DNA from: Prevotella sp.
Lineage (GTDB): Bacteria > Bacteroidota > Bacteroidia > Bacteroidales > Bacteroidaceae
Length of the DNA stretch: 64,000 bases
Assembly: GCA_016286995.1 (NCBI GenBank)
Contig: JAEEVA010000002.1
Coordinates: 79,396-143,395 of the forward strand
Reading direction: 5' to 3'
In this document: positions 1-9,087 of the stretch, piece by piece
Position numbering within the stretch: position 1 is the stretch's first letter
Layout: the number at the start of each line of letters is the position of its first letter
Notes under the pieces: generated by a model
Seen by the model: the letters and a program-made list of their open reading frames with translations, nothing else
The model's database searches: none
Told to the model about the DNA's origin: nothing
Program-made: the position numbers and the translations under genes

Positions 1-149
1 ATTTAAACGCCGCATTGCCGCATTGTCGCATTTTTCTTCCTCTGACTTTCATGCCAGTAAAGTCCCAGTTTACTGGCATGAAAGTCCGTACACAAGAATA
101 ATTTCTGGATAATTTCTGGTCATTTCTTTCCAAAATATACTTCTGGGGA
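1..149. repeat. Dispersed inverted-arm repeat, copy 1 (truncated by window edge)
   Basis: The left end carries CATTGCCGC-type units (1-30). A perfect 18-bp inverted repeat follows: GACTTTCATGCCAGTAAA at 44-61 pairs with its complement at 69-86. A tail from CGTACACAAGAATAATTTC to about 149 completes it. The same modules occur at 21369-21581 and, reversed, at 60621-60889. Homology to the third copy runs through the stop codon of the adjacent methyltransferase gene (120-122) into its last codons. The AT-rich core and the outer arm lie beyond the window start. Confidence 0.85.
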
Positions 150-950
150 CTGCCTTTGCCGAACAGCCTCGAACATGAGAATGGCGGCACTGACACTGAC
201 GTTCAGGGAATCGAGGCGACCGAGCATGGGAATGCGGATGTGAGCGTCGGCAGCCTCGCGCCAGACGTTGGTGAGACCAGTCGATTCGGTACCCATGACG
301 ATGGCGGTGGCGTGGGTCATGTCGTAGTCGTAGTAGAGGTGGGAGTCTTGCAATTGGGCGGTAAGGATGGTGACGCCGTGCTGCTTGAGGAAGGCGATGC
401 ACTCTTCTGAGGTGCAGACGGCAGTGGGTACGCTGAAGACGCCACCTATGCTGGCCCGGATGAGGTTGGGATTGTAAAGGTCGGTCAAAGGGTCGCAGAT
501 GATGACGGCATCAACGCCTGCGGCATCGGCACTGCGCAGGATAGCACCGATGTTGCCTGGTTTCTCAACGCTTTCGAGGACAATGATCAGAGGGGATGAT
601 GTGAGATGGAAGATGGAAGATGGAAGAGATGAGAGTGAGTGGTCCCTGCACTTGACGACAGCTATCATACCCTCGGTGGAGCCACGATAGGCCATCTTTT
701 CGTAAACCTGAGGGGTGACGAGGTGAGAGGTAAGAGGTGATATATTCTCTAATTCTCTAATTCTTGATCTCTCTGACTCGTTGACAAACAACTCGACGAC
801 TTCATAGCCGCATCCTACACAGTGCTCTATCTCTCGCTGTCCCTCGACCACGAAGAGGCTCTCCTCGCGCCGTAGCGACGACTTTTGCTGGAGGGCCACC
901 ACATGTTTCACTTTTGCGTTTTGTACGCTGGTAATCATCATTTCTTCCAT
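120..950 (-). CDS. SpoU/TrmH-family rRNA or tRNA 2'-O-methyltransferase
   Basis: This protein of up to 276 aa is predicted to transfer a methyl group from S-adenosylmethionine to a ribose 2'-OH in rRNA or tRNA. The N-terminal substrate-binding part begins MITSVQNAKVKHV. The C-terminal knotted SpoU fold shows the family motifs: VLESVEKPGNIGAILRSADA (N and R of motif 1), IVMGTESTGL (motif 2) and IPMLGRLDSLNVSVSAAILM (motif 3). A start at the MM of residues 4-5 (941 or 938) is likelier than 950, because the -7 box at 959-966 puts the transcript start almost at 950. Two in-frame 21-bp heptamer arrays add residues near 70-77 and 109-116. The last codons and the stop lie in a dispersed repeat. The exact RNA target cannot be read from the sequence. 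Confidence 0.9.
   Translation of the reverse strand: MEEMMITSVQNAKVKHVVALQQKSSLRREESLFVVEGQREIEHCVGCGYEVVELFVNESERSRIRELENISPLTSHLVTPQVYEKMAYRGSTEGMIAVVKCRDHSLSSLPSSIFHLTSSPLIIVLESVEKPGNIGAILRSADAAGVDAVIICDPLTDLYNPNLIRASIGGVFSVPTAVCTSEECIAFLKQHGVTILTAQLQDSHLYYDYDMTHATAIVMGTESTGLTNVWREAADAHIRIPMLGRLDSLNVSVSAAILMFEAVRQRQSPEVYFGKK
604..624. repeat. In-frame heptamer array (agatgga x3) inside the methyltransferase gene
   Basis: Three perfect copies of agatgga add exactly 21 bp, so the frame is kept. They encode part of a Ser/Phe/His-rich loop just before the LIIVLESVEKPGN motif of the SpoU domain. Confidence 0.75.
720..740. repeat. In-frame heptamer array (gaggtga x3) inside the methyltransferase gene
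   Basis: The units are gaggtga, gaggtaa and gaggtga, again 21 bp. They lie in the linker between the N-terminal substrate-binding part and the SpoU domain (residues about 70-77). Confidence 0.7.
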
Positions 951-958
951 ATCCTCGG

Positions 959-966
959 CAAAGATA
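959..966 (-). promoter_or_regulatory. Bacteroidota -7 box for the methyltransferase gene
   Basis: CAAAGATA on the plus strand reads TATCTTTG on the minus strand and fits TAnnTTTG. It ends 9 bp before the first ATG, so the leader would be very short. The upstream sequence is an A-rich run of 8-bp taaaaaaa units (977-1007), with no clear TTTG. Confidence 0.6.
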
Positions 967-1030
967 CGAAGAAAAATAAAAAAATAAAAAAATAAAAAAA
1001 TAAAAAATTTAAAAAGCGAAGATATTAAAG

Positions 1031-1125
1031 GAATTAGAAATTAGGAATTATGATTTGCTAGAATCCTCAAATGCAGCGGACAAAAGTAATCATAATTCCT
1101 AATTTCTAATTTCTAATTCCTAATT
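1031..1125. repeat. Paired heptamer arrays in inverted orientation between the methyltransferase gene and clpB
   Basis: The left arm (1031-1054) has units aattaga, aattagg, aattatg. The right arm (1089-1125) has cataatt, cctaatt, tctaatt, tctaatt, cctaatt. The arms are complementary over about 24 bp with one mismatch and enclose a 34-bp spacer ending CGGACAAAAGT. The pair at 35891-36005 has the same design and a nearly identical spacer end. Confidence 0.8.
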
Positions 1126-1152
1126 TTCTTACAGCTGTGAACTGAATTAGCC

Positions 1153-3660
1153 TTAATTCCTGAATACGAGACCGTCGCCGAACTCATCGATGATGATGGG
1201 ACGTGAGCGGTCGACCTCGTCGGATAGAATCTTGCGAGACAGGTCGTTGAGCACCAGGTGCTGGATGGCACGTTTGACGGGACGGGCACCGAAGTCGGGG
1301 TCGTAGCCCTCCTGAGCCAGATAGCTCACGGCGGCATCGGTAATCTCAAGCTGGATGCCCTGTGGTTCCAGCATGTCGGTGACCTTCTTCATCTGCAGGC
1401 GTACCACATCGGCTATCTGCTCCTGCGTGAGCTGCTGGAAGGTGATGATCTCGTCGATACGGTTCAGGAACTCAGGACGCATGGTCAGTCGCAGTTCCTC
1501 ACGTGTGGCATTCGACGTCATGATGATGATGGTATTCTTGAAGTTCGCCGTACGGCCCTTGTTGTCCGTCAGACGGCCGTCGTCCAATACCTGCAGCAGG
1601 ATGTTGAACACGTCAGCGTGTGCTTTTTCGATTTCGTCGAAAAGAATGACCTGATACGGCTTGCGGCGCACGGCCTCGGTCAGCTGGCCACCTTCATCGT
1701 AGCCGACATAGCCCGGAGGGGCACCAACCAGACGCGAGACGGTATGCTTCTCCTGATACTCGCTCATGTCGATACGTGTCATCATGGTCTCGTCGTTGAA
1801 TAGGTATTCGGCCAGCGCCTTTGCCAACTCCGTCTTACCGACACCCGTGGTGCCAAGGAAGATGAATGAGGCGATGGGTCGCTTCGGGTCTTGCAGGCCG
1901 GCACGTGAACGGCGCACGGCATCCGAAACGGCGGTGATGGCTTCGTCCTGTCCGATGACACGCTTGTGCAGCTCCTCTTCCAGATGCAGCAGCTTTTCGC
2001 GCTCGCTCTGCATCATGCGGGTGACGGGGATGCCGGTCCAGCGGGAGACAACTTCAGCGATGTCGTCGGCGGTAACTTCCTCGCGAACCATCGCATTACC
2101 GTCTTGTGCAGATGCCAGCTGTGCTTGAATGGCCGTGATGTCGTCTTCCAGCATCTTCATCTTTGAGTAACGGATTTCGGCTACTTTTCCATAGTCACCC
2201 TCACGCTCGGCACGTTCAGCTTCATACTTCAGATTCTCTATTTCCTGCTTGTCCTGCTGAATCTTGTTCACCAGCTGGCGCTCACCTTCCCACTTGGCAC
2301 GCATTTGTGTCTCTTGTTCCTTCAATTCGGCAATTTCTTTGTCCAATTGGGCAATCTTCGGTTCGTCACCCTCGCGCTTGATGGCTTCGCGCTCAATTTC
2401 CAACTGTGCTAAACGGCGCATAATCTCGTCCAGTTCTTCAGGTACGCTGTCGCGCTCCATACGCAGCTTGGCGGCAGCCTCGTCCATCAGGTCGATAGCC
2501 TTGTCGGGCAGGAAACGCTCGCTGATATAACGCTCGGACAGCTGTACGGCAGCGATACAGGCATCATCCTGGATACGTACCTTATGGTGGTTTTCGTAAC
2601 GTTCCTTCAGACCACGCAGGATGCTGATGGCGCTGAGCTCATCGGGCTCGTCGACCATTACCGTCTGGAAACGGCGCTCCAGGGCCTTGTCCTTCTCGAA
2701 ATACTTCTGGTATTCGTTCAGCGTGGTGGCACCGATGGCACGCAGTTCGCCACGAGCCAGGGCGGGCTTCAGGATGTTGGCGGCATCCATTGCTCCCTCA
2801 CCGCCACCGGCACCGACTAGCGTATGAATCTCATCGATGAACAGGATGATGCGCCCATCGGCCTTCGTCACCTCGTTGACGACGCTCTTCAGACGCTCCT
2901 CGAATTCACCCTTGTACTTCGCACCAGCCACCAGCGCACCCATATCAAGCGAGTAGAGCTGCTTGTCCTTCAGGTTCTCAGGCACGTCGCCGCGTACGAT
3001 ACGCCCTGCCAGTCCTTCGACGATGGCCGTCTTACCCGTACCAGGCTCACCAATCAATATAGGATTGTTCTTTGTACGGCGCGAGAGAATCTGCAGCAGG
3101 CGTCGTATCTCATCATCACGTCCGATGACGGGATCGAGCTTACCCTGTCGGGCCAGATCCACCAGGTTCTTGGCGTACTTCTCCAACGATTGGTAGTTGT
3201 CGTCGGCACTCTGTGACTGCACCTTCTGTCCCTGGCGCAGTTCCTGAATGGCGGCGTGTAGCTCCTTTTCTGTACAGCTGGCATCCTTCAGGATGCGCGA
3301 GGCCGTGGAGTTTACGGTGAGTAGCGCCCATAAAATGGGCTCGCAAGAAACGAACTCATCGCCCATCTTCTGTGCCAGCTCCTGTGCACGTACCAGTACA
3401 TTATTACTTTCACTTGAGAGATATGGCTGTCCACCCTGCACGCGTGGCAGGTGCTTGATTTCCTGGTCCACCAGCATTTCAATCTGCTGGGCGTTCACGC
3501 CGAGTTTCTGGAAGATGAAAGTCGTTACGTCCTTCGCCTTCTCCAATATACCTTTTAGGATGTGTACAGGTTCGATGACCTGCTGGCCGTTCAGTTGTGC
3601 CGTATTCACAGCCTGCTGCACGGCCTCTTGCGCTTTGATAGTAAACTTGTCTAATGTCAT
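1153..3660 (-). CDS. clpB: ClpB, ATP-dependent protein disaggregase
   Basis: This is the Hsp100 unfoldase that resolves protein aggregates together with DnaK. An N-terminal Clp repeat domain ([13 protein letters not shown]) comes first. AAA1 has Walker [10 protein letters not shown] and Walker [11 protein letters not shown]. The M-domain coiled coil holds the Glu/Arg/Lys-rich stretch. AAA2 has Walker [10 protein letters not shown], Walker [11 protein letters not shown] and the pore loop GYVGYDEGG. Start 3660 (MTLDKFTIK) matches family N-termini better than the in-frame ATG at 3675. The segment between sensor TSN and [10 protein letters not shown] is only about 8 residues ([10 protein letters not shown]), roughly 20 shorter than in Bacteroidetes ClpB as I recall it, which explains the length near 840 aa. 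A heat-shock element is not obvious upstream. Confidence 0.97.
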   Translation of the reverse strand: MTLDKFTIKAQEAVQQAVNTAQLNGQQVIEPVHILKGILEKAKDVTTFIFQKLGVNAQQIEMLVDQEIKHLPRVQGGQPYLSSESNNVLVRAQELAQKMGDEFVSCEPILWALLTVNSTASRILKDASCTEKELHAAIQELRQGQKVQSQSADDNYQSLEKYAKNLVDLARQGKLDPVIGRDDEIRRLLQILSRRTKNNPILIGEPGTGKTAIVEGLAGRIVRGDVPENLKDKQLYSLDMGALVAGAKYKGEFEERLKSVVNEVTKADGRIILFIDEIHTLVGAGGGEGAMDAANILKPALARGELRAIGATTLNEYQKYFEKDKALERRFQTVMVDEPDELSAISILRGLKERYENHHKVRIQDDACIAAVQLSERYISERFLPDKAIDLMDEAAAKLRMERDSVPEELDEIMRRLAQLEIEREAIKREGDEPKIAQLDKEIAELKEQETQMRAKWEGERQLVNKIQQDKQEIENLKYEAERAEREGDYGKVAEIRYSKMKMLEDDITAIQAQLASAQDGNAMVREEVTADDIAEVVSRWTGIPVTRMMQSEREKLLHLEEELHKRVIGQDEAITAVSDAVRRSRAGLQDPKRPIASFIFLGTTGVGKTELAKALAEYLFNDETMMTRIDMSEYQEKHTVSRLVGAPPGYVGYDEGGQLTEAVRRKPYQVILFDEIEKAHADVFNILLQVLDDGRLTDNKGRTANFKNTIIIMTSNATREELRLTMRPEFLNRIDEIITFQQLTQEQIADVVRLQMKKVTDMLEPQGIQLEITDAAVSYLAQEGYDPDFGARPVKRAIQHLVLNDLSRKILSDEVDRSRPIIIDEFGDGLVFRN

Positions 3661-3705
3661 GGTTTTATCCTCCATTTTTTTGTTAATAATCTATCAGGTG
3701 GCGGA

Positions 3706-3739
3706 CAAAGAGTGTGCCGAGGCTGGTGGCCGTGTCAAA
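3706..3739 (-). promoter_or_regulatory. Weak promoter candidate for clpB
   Basis: On the minus strand TTTG (3739-3736) is followed 22 bp later by ACTCTTTG (3713-3706). This is an imperfect -7 box with slightly long spacing. It is the only promoter-like pair in the 230 bp upstream of clpB; the rest of that stretch shows nothing I can name. Confidence 0.3.
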
Positions 3740-3892
3740 ATGGCGCATAAATATGCCTTTTTGGCACATGAGGCCGTTTGTCTACCATTGGTCTAAAAAA
3801 AGTGTATCAAGTGATTAAACCTTCAAATAGTTGTTGCGTCAAAGAAAGAAATGATTTCTAACCTATTTATTTCAACCAAAAGTAAAGAAACA

Positions 3893-4402
3893 ATGAAGAA
3901 AGTAATGATGATGATTGCCATGATGGCAGTTGCAATGGGCCTGCAGGCTCAAACGAAGTATCATGATGTCGAATTGAACGAGGCCAAGGGTCCCGTCAAG
4001 AAGATTGTTGTCAACGTCATGGGTATGGACCAGACCATCAACTTCTCAGAGGATGGCAAAATGCAGCGCGATGGTTTGTCGGAAGCCGTGTACGATGAGA
4101 ATGGTTACCTGCAGTCGTGCAAGATGACTATTCGTGACCAAGATGTTCCCGTCACCTATAAGTGGGAAGACGGTAAGCTGAGCAGTCAAACGATGGATAT
4201 CATGGGACAGCAGATGTCGTTCAAGCGCACCTACAACGATAATGGTGCTCCTGAGGCTGAGGTGATTGATATGGGTGGCAATGAGATGAGTACCCCCTAT
4301 ACCGACTACAAGTATGACGATCACGGCAACTGGATTAGCCGTTCGGTATCAATGATGGGACAGACGATGACCCAGACGCGTACCATTGAGTATTACGAGT
4401 AG
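3893..4402 (+). CDS. Small secreted protein with YDxxGNW-type repeats, unknown function
   Basis: From the ATG at 3893 the protein has 169 aa. It starts with a signal peptide (MKKVMMMIAMMAVAMGLQAQ, cleavage expected after AQA/Q), so the longer start at 3851 is unlikely. The mature part is a series of short beta-type motifs (YDENGYLQS, YNDNGAPEAEV, YDDHGNWISR), ending TRTIEYYE. Such repeats occur in uncharacterised periplasmic or surface proteins of Bacteroidales and resemble single YD/RHS units, but no enzyme motif is visible. The gene stands alone, convergent with the GH94 gene, and shares a bidirectional terminator with it. Confidence 0.75.
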   Translation: MKKVMMMIAMMAVAMGLQAQTKYHDVELNEAKGPVKKIVVNVMGMDQTINFSEDGKMQRDGLSEAVYDENGYLQSCKMTIRDQDVPVTYKWEDGKLSSQTMDIMGQQMSFKRTYNDNGAPEAEVIDMGGNEMSTPYTDYKYDDHGNWISRSVSMMGQTMTQTRTIEYYE

Positions 4403-4416
4403 TCGTTTGGTGACAA

Positions 4417-4481
4417 TACCATAAAAAGGGGCGGTTCTCCTGGTGTAAAGTACACTACGGGAACCGCCTCTTTTTATGGTA
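4417..4481. terminator. Bidirectional hairpin terminator
   Basis: A 21-bp stem (4417-4437 with 4461-4481, one G-T mismatch) surrounds a 23-nt loop. The A-rich and T-rich ends of the stem give a U-tract on both strands, as expected between two convergent genes. Confidence 0.9.
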
Positions 4482-4493
4482 TAGCAGGAAATG

Positions 4494-6971
4494 TTACATC
4501 GTGACCTCTACAGTGTGCTTACCGGCAGAGTAGGGGATGACGGTGCCATTGATAGGTGAACCGTCGAGCACGATTTGCTTCACGCCCTTCTGCGAGCCGT
4601 TGGGATGGATGGTAATCTCGTAGTCAGCATCGCGGAACTTACGGTTGACGGTGTAGTCGGTAGCGGTCTCGGGCAGACAGGGATCGATGCGGATGCCGTC
4701 GTAGTCGGGCTTGATACCGAGGATGAACTCCGAGACGGTGTACCACATCCAGGCGGCAGTACCCGTGAGCCATGAGTTCTTACCCTCACCGGGCTTGAAG
4801 GCATCCTTACCGGCTACCATCTGACAGTTGACATAAGGCTCCACTTTGTGCAGCGTCTGGTACTTCTCCTCGACATACGAGGGCAGTATCTTGGCATAGT
4901 GGCTCCAGGCGTCGTTACCACGACCAGCCAGACACTCGCCGATGATGACCCAGGGATTGTTGTGGCAGAAGATACCGGCATTCTCCTTGTAGCCCTCGGG
5001 ATAAGAGCTAATCTCACCGTATTCGTAGATGTACTTGGTGAAGGCAGGATTGTTGAGTACCATGCCGTGCTCGCACTCTAAATACTTCTTACAGGAGTCG
5101 AGCGACTTGGCTACTAAGCCGTCCTCAGCACCAATCTCAGCCATCGTACACCAGCCCTGCGACTCGATGAAGATCTTGGCTTCTTCACACTCGTGAGAAC
5201 CAATCTTGCGGCCATAGAAGTCGTAGGCGCGCAGATACCATTCGCCATCCCAGCCGTGCTTCTTCACAGCGTCAATCATGGCGTCAACGGCCTGCTGCAT
5301 TCTCTCTGCTTCCGCAGAGAAATCGCATTGACCATTGACCATTGACCATTGACCATTGGCGAGTTTCTTGCAGAGGGCAACGTAGTCCTTACCTGTAACG
5401 ACGAAGAGGCCGGCAATCATCAGCGATTCGGCCTTGGTGCCCTCGCTGACATTCTCGGTGGTCTGGAACGACTCGTTAGGATCCCACGAGAAGCAGTTCA
5501 GGTTCAGGCAGTCGTTCCAGTCGGCACGGCCGATGAGCGGCAGCATGTGAGGACCAAGGTTCTTGATGACGTGGTCCATCGAAATCTTGAGGTGTTCGAA
5601 GAGCGTCACCTCAGAGCCGGGCTGGTTGTCGAAGGGCACCATCTCGTCGAGGATGGAGAAGTCGCCTGTCTCCTTGATATAGGCCACGGTACCGAAGATG
5701 AGCCAGCATGGGTCGTCGTTGAAGCCGCCGCCGATGTCGTTGTTGCCGCGCTTGGTGAGGGGCTGGTACTGGTGGTAGCAGCCGCCGTCGGGGAACTGTG
5801 TCGAAGCAATGTCGATGATGCGCTGACGGGCACGTGGCGGAATCTGATGGACGAAGCCCACGAGGTCCTGATTGGAGTCGCGGAAGCCCATGCCACGACC
5901 TACACCGCTCTCGAAAAACGATGCCGAACGCGAGAAGTTGAACGTCACCATGCACTGGTATTGGTTCCAGATGTTCACCATGCGGTCGAGCTTGTCGTTG
6001 CCCGTGCGTACCTTATATATATTAAGGAGGGCATCCCAGTATTCGCAGAGTTCAGCAAAGGCCTTGTCGACCTTGGCGGTAGTGTCGAGCTCGGCAATGA
6101 GGGCGTGGGCCTTGTCTTTATTAATGACCTGCGGGGCAGAGAATTTCTTGTCCTGCTCATTCTCGATATAGCCCAGCAGGAAGACGAAGTCCTTCGACTC
6201 GCCGGGCTGCAGCGTCACCTCGATGTAGTGCGAGGCGATGGGGCTCCAGCCATGGGCGTGACTATTGCGTGGCTTGCCCTCCATGACGGCGTCGGGATTG
6301 GCAAACTCGTTATAGAGGCCCACGAAGGTCTCGCGGTCAGTGTCGTAGCCCTGGATGGGGGCGTTGACGTGATAGAAGGCGTAGTGGTTGCGGCGCTCGC
6401 GGTATTCCGTCTTGTGGTAGATGGTGCTTCCCTCTATCTCCACCTCACCGGTAGAGAAGTTACGCTGGAAATTCTCCATATCGGTGGCGGCATTCCACAG
6501 ACACCACTCCACGAAGGAGAAGAGCTTCAGCTTCTTTACTTCAGATGATTCGTTCTTCAGGGTGAGCTTCTGCACCTCGGCCCACTTCTTCAGCGGTACG
6601 AAGAAGAGAACGCTGGCCTCGACGCCGTTCTTGCGACCTGTGATGCGGGTGTAGCTCATGCCATGACGACACTCGTAGAAGTCGAGCGGTGTCTTGCAGG
6701 GTTTCCAGCCCGGGTTCCAAACGGTATCACCATCCTTGACGTAGAAGTAGCGTCCGCCATTGTCCATCGGTACATTGTTGTAGCGATAGCGGGTGATGCG
6801 GCGGAACTTGGCATCCTTGTAGAAGGAGTAGCCGCCGGCGGTGTTGGAGATGAGTGAGAAAAAGTCCTCGTTGCCTAAGTAGTTAATCCAAGGCCAAGGG
6901 GTCTGCGGGTCCGTGATGACATACTCACGGTGTTGGTCGTCGAAGTGACCGTAACGTTTCTGTTGTTCCAT
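4494..6971 (-). CDS. GH94 glycoside phosphorylase (cellobiose/cellodextrin phosphorylase type)
   Basis: This 825-aa protein has the full length usual for GH94. It would reversibly phosphorolyse a beta-glucoside such as cellobiose to alpha-glucose 1-phosphate and a shorter sugar in the cytoplasm; no signal peptide is present. Diagnostic segments are the N-terminal beta-sandwich motif [37 protein letters not shown], the general-acid region [17 protein letters not shown] (Asp near residue 482) and [14 protein letters not shown]. The substrate cannot be fixed by eye; cellobiose or a related beta-glucan disaccharide fits best. An in-frame heptamer array adds residues 538-548 ([11 protein letters not shown]). 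The gene follows the acyl-CoA synthetase gene by 52 bp and may be cotranscribed with it. Confidence 0.92.
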   Translation of the reverse strand: MEQQKRYGHFDDQHREYVITDPQTPWPWINYLGNEDFFSLISNTAGGYSFYKDAKFRRITRYRYNNVPMDNGGRYFYVKDGDTVWNPGWKPCKTPLDFYECRHGMSYTRITGRKNGVEASVLFFVPLKKWAEVQKLTLKNESSEVKKLKLFSFVEWCLWNAATDMENFQRNFSTGEVEIEGSTIYHKTEYRERRNHYAFYHVNAPIQGYDTDRETFVGLYNEFANPDAVMEGKPRNSHAHGWSPIASHYIEVTLQPGESKDFVFLLGYIENEQDKKFSAPQVINKDKAHALIAELDTTAKVDKAFAELCEYWDALLNIYKVRTGNDKLDRMVNIWNQYQCMVTFNFSRSASFFESGVGRGMGFRDSNQDLVGFVHQIPPRARQRIIDIASTQFPDGGCYHQYQPLTKRGNNDIGGGFNDDPCWLIFGTVAYIKETGDFSILDEMVPFDNQPGSEVTLFEHLKISMDHVIKNLGPHMLPLIGRADWNDCLNLNCFSWDPNESFQTTENVSEGTKAESLMIAGLFVVTGKDYVALCKKLANGQWSMVNGQCDFSAEAERMQQAVDAMIDAVKKHGWDGEWYLRAYDFYGRKIGSHECEEAKIFIESQGWCTMAEIGAEDGLVAKSLDSCKKYLECEHGMVLNNPAFTKYIYEYGEISSYPEGYKENAGIFCHNNPWVIIGECLAGRGNDAWSHYAKILPSYVEEKYQTLHKVEPYVNCQMVAGKDAFKPGEGKNSWLTGTAAWMWYTVSEFILGIKPDYDGIRIDPCLPETATDYTVNRKFRDADYEITIHPNGSQKGVKQIVLDGSPINGTVIPYSAGKHTVEVTM
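5327..5358. repeat. In-frame heptamer array (attgacc x4) inside the GH94 gene
   Basis: Four perfect attgacc units plus part of a fifth read, on the coding strand, as ggtcaat/caatggt repeats. They encode [11 protein letters not shown]. Nearly the same DNA and peptide recur in the GH31 gene at 49809-49843. Confidence 0.85.
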
Positions 6972-7023
6972 TGTTTTAAATTTATAAATCTTTTATTCTT
7001 TTATTTTTTTATTCTTTTATTTT

Positions 7024-9087
7024 TCAATCTTTCTCTATAAGGATGCGTGCGTCGACCGCTACGACATTGTCGGCATCAGCCAGGAGCGGATTGAGGTCTA
7101 TCTCCTTGATTTCCGTGGCAAAGCGCAGGAGGGTGGAGAGGCGCACGATAATCTCGGCATACTTCTGTTCGTTGATACCCTTCTGTCCACGCGTACCTTT
7201 TAATATCTTATAACCACGCAGCGAGTGAATCATGGAATAGGCCTCGCCGTAACTCAGGGGTGCCAAGCCCGACGACACATCCTTCAATACTTCGACGAAG
7301 ATGCCACCCAAGCCACAGAGTACCACATGGCCGAAGCGTGGTTCGTACTTTGCACCAATGAACAGTTCGGTGCCCTTAATCATTTTCTGCACCATCACTG
7401 CCGTGGCATCCTGTATCTGCATCATGCGGTCGAACTCAAGGGAGAGGTGCTCAGGGGTGCGGATGTTGAGAGCCACACCGCCCACGTCGCTCTTATGGAC
7501 GGGTCCTACGACCTTGGCTACGACAGGGAATCCTACTTTCTGTGCAAAGGCCGTCAATTCCTCCTTCGAGGTACTCACCATCTCCGGCACAAGGGGGATG
7601 CCGGCGCAGGAGAGTATGTCACGGACGGTCTGTGGCGGTACGTAACCATTTTCCTTGATGCCAAGAATGATTTTGTGGAGTTGGGTAATGTCGATGCCGT
7701 AGAGTTGCACTTCGGGTGGTGCCGGCTTGGGTGTGCGCATTATCTGCGAAAGGGCCGTTGCCAGCGTCACCTCATCGCTGAAGTTCACATGCCCCTTGGT
7801 CAGGAAATCCGCCACCTCAGCTCCGGCAGTATGCAGGCTGGGTAGAACGGGGAATACGGGTTTCTTGCACTCGCGGATTTTCCGGTCGAGTACATCATAG
7901 GCCTCATAGAGTTGGGTGAGACCTGGTGTACCGTAGATGACGGCGATGGCGTCAATGTCATCGAACTTGTTTTCACAATAGTCGATGATGGTACCCAGCT
8001 GTTCGGCAGTTCCCGTAGCCAGGAAGTCGATGGGGTTGGCAACGGAGGAACCAGGGAAGAGCTTCGTCTTCAGCTCGTCGGCATCGGGGCCTTCAATATG
8101 AGGCACGTTCAAGCCACCTTTCGAGAGGGCATCCGTCAGCATCACGCCAGGTCCTCCGGCGTGGGTGACGATGGCGAAATTCTTGCCATTCAGTGCCGGC
8201 AGGGTGAAGATACAGCCTACGGTAGTCAGTTCCTCACGAGAGAAGCAACGCACAATGCCGGCTTTACGGAACAGTGCCTCGACGGCCGAATCAGAAGACG
8301 CGATAGCACCCGTATGAGAGGATGCTGCCCGAGAACCGCTTTCCGATGAGCCTGCCTTAATGGCGGCAATGCGACAGCCTTTCTTGATGAGATTGCTGGC
8401 ATGGAAAAGCAATTTGTCGGGATTGGCAATGTTTTCAATATAAAGCAACTTCACCTTGGAGTCGGTGTCAGGGTTGAAGTGCTCGTCCATATACTGCAAC
8501 ACATCCTCAATACCGATTTGTTTGCCGTTGCCGATGCTCCACACACTATTGAACTGGAGGCCCTTGATAACGGCACTCTCCAAGATAAACACCGCTGTAG
8601 CGCCGGAGCCGCTGATAAAGTCAGCACCAGTAGGGTGCAGATTGGGGATGGGAAGTGTAAAGACACTATGGTGATTGCGGTTAAGCAGTCCGATGCAGTT
8701 AGGACCGATGAGGGCCGCACCATACTGTTCGCAGGTGTCGAGAATGCGCTGTTCCAACTCGGCGCCAGCCTTCGTCTCCTCGCCGAAACCTGCGGAGATG
8801 ATGATGAATGCCCGTGTTCCCTTCTCCTTGGCCAGCAGTTCCACATAGTCAGGACAGAACCTGGCGGCAACCACCAGAATGGCCAGCTCCGTAGGCGGCA
8901 AATCCTTGACGTCGTTGAAGGCCTTGATGCCCTGCACTTCCTCTTCCTTGGGATTGACAATGCGCAAGGTCCCTTTGTAACCTCCACTGATGAGATTACG
9001 CACGATTGAACCACCTGGCTTATGTACGTTGTTGCTACCGCCGATGACGACGATGGACTGTGGCTCTAATAATTGACGGTTAATCAT
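7024..9087 (-). CDS. Acetate/acyl-CoA ligase (ADP-forming), fused alpha-beta chain
   Basis: This 687-aa cytoplasmic enzyme interconverts acyl-CoA, ADP and phosphate with acid, CoA and ATP, giving substrate-level ATP in fermentation. The order is a CoA-binding Rossmann domain (residues 1-130; SIVVIGGSNNVHKPGGS), succinyl-CoA-ligase-like domains (IGPNCIGLLN; SHTGAIASSDSAVEALF, containing the likely phosphohistidine) and a C-terminal ATP-grasp domain (about 465-687; GFPVVAKVVGPVHKSDVGGV and EIKEIDLNPLL). It is the fused form of the archaeal ACD subunits. Its start overlaps the stop of the upstream gene by 4 bp (ATGA at 9084-9087), so the two are translationally coupled. Acid specificity is not evident from sequence. 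Confidence 0.92.
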   Translation of the reverse strand: MINRQLLEPQSIVVIGGSNNVHKPGGSIVRNLISGGYKGTLRIVNPKEEEVQGIKAFNDVKDLPPTELAILVVAARFCPDYVELLAKEKGTRAFIIISAGFGEETKAGAELEQRILDTCEQYGAALIGPNCIGLLNRNHHSVFTLPIPNLHPTGADFISGSGATAVFILESAVIKGLQFNSVWSIGNGKQIGIEDVLQYMDEHFNPDTDSKVKLLYIENIANPDKLLFHASNLIKKGCRIAAIKAGSSESGSRAASSHTGAIASSDSAVEALFRKAGIVRCFSREELTTVGCIFTLPALNGKNFAIVTHAGGPGVMLTDALSKGGLNVPHIEGPDADELKTKLFPGSSVANPIDFLATGTAEQLGTIIDYCENKFDDIDAIAVIYGTPGLTQLYEAYDVLDRKIRECKKPVFPVLPSLHTAGAEVADFLTKGHVNFSDEVTLATALSQIMRTPKPAPPEVQLYGIDITQLHKIILGIKENGYVPPQTVRDILSCAGIPLVPEMVSTSKEELTAFAQKVGFPVVAKVVGPVHKSDVGGVALNIRTPEHLSLEFDRMMQIQDATAVMVQKMIKGTELFIGAKYEPRFGHVVLCGLGGIFVEVLKDVSSGLAPLSYGEAYSMIHSLRGYKILKGTRGQKGINEQKYAEIIVRLSTLLRFATEIKEIDLNPLLADADNVVAVDARILIEKD

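Noticed and set aside
1..149. Insertion sequence end
   Set aside because: None of the three copies contains or adjoins a transposase frame; a non-autonomous repeat remains possible.
5349..6548. 399-aa open frame on the plus strand
   Set aside because: It is antisense to the GH94 gene; low-complexity Val/Glu-rich product without a start context.
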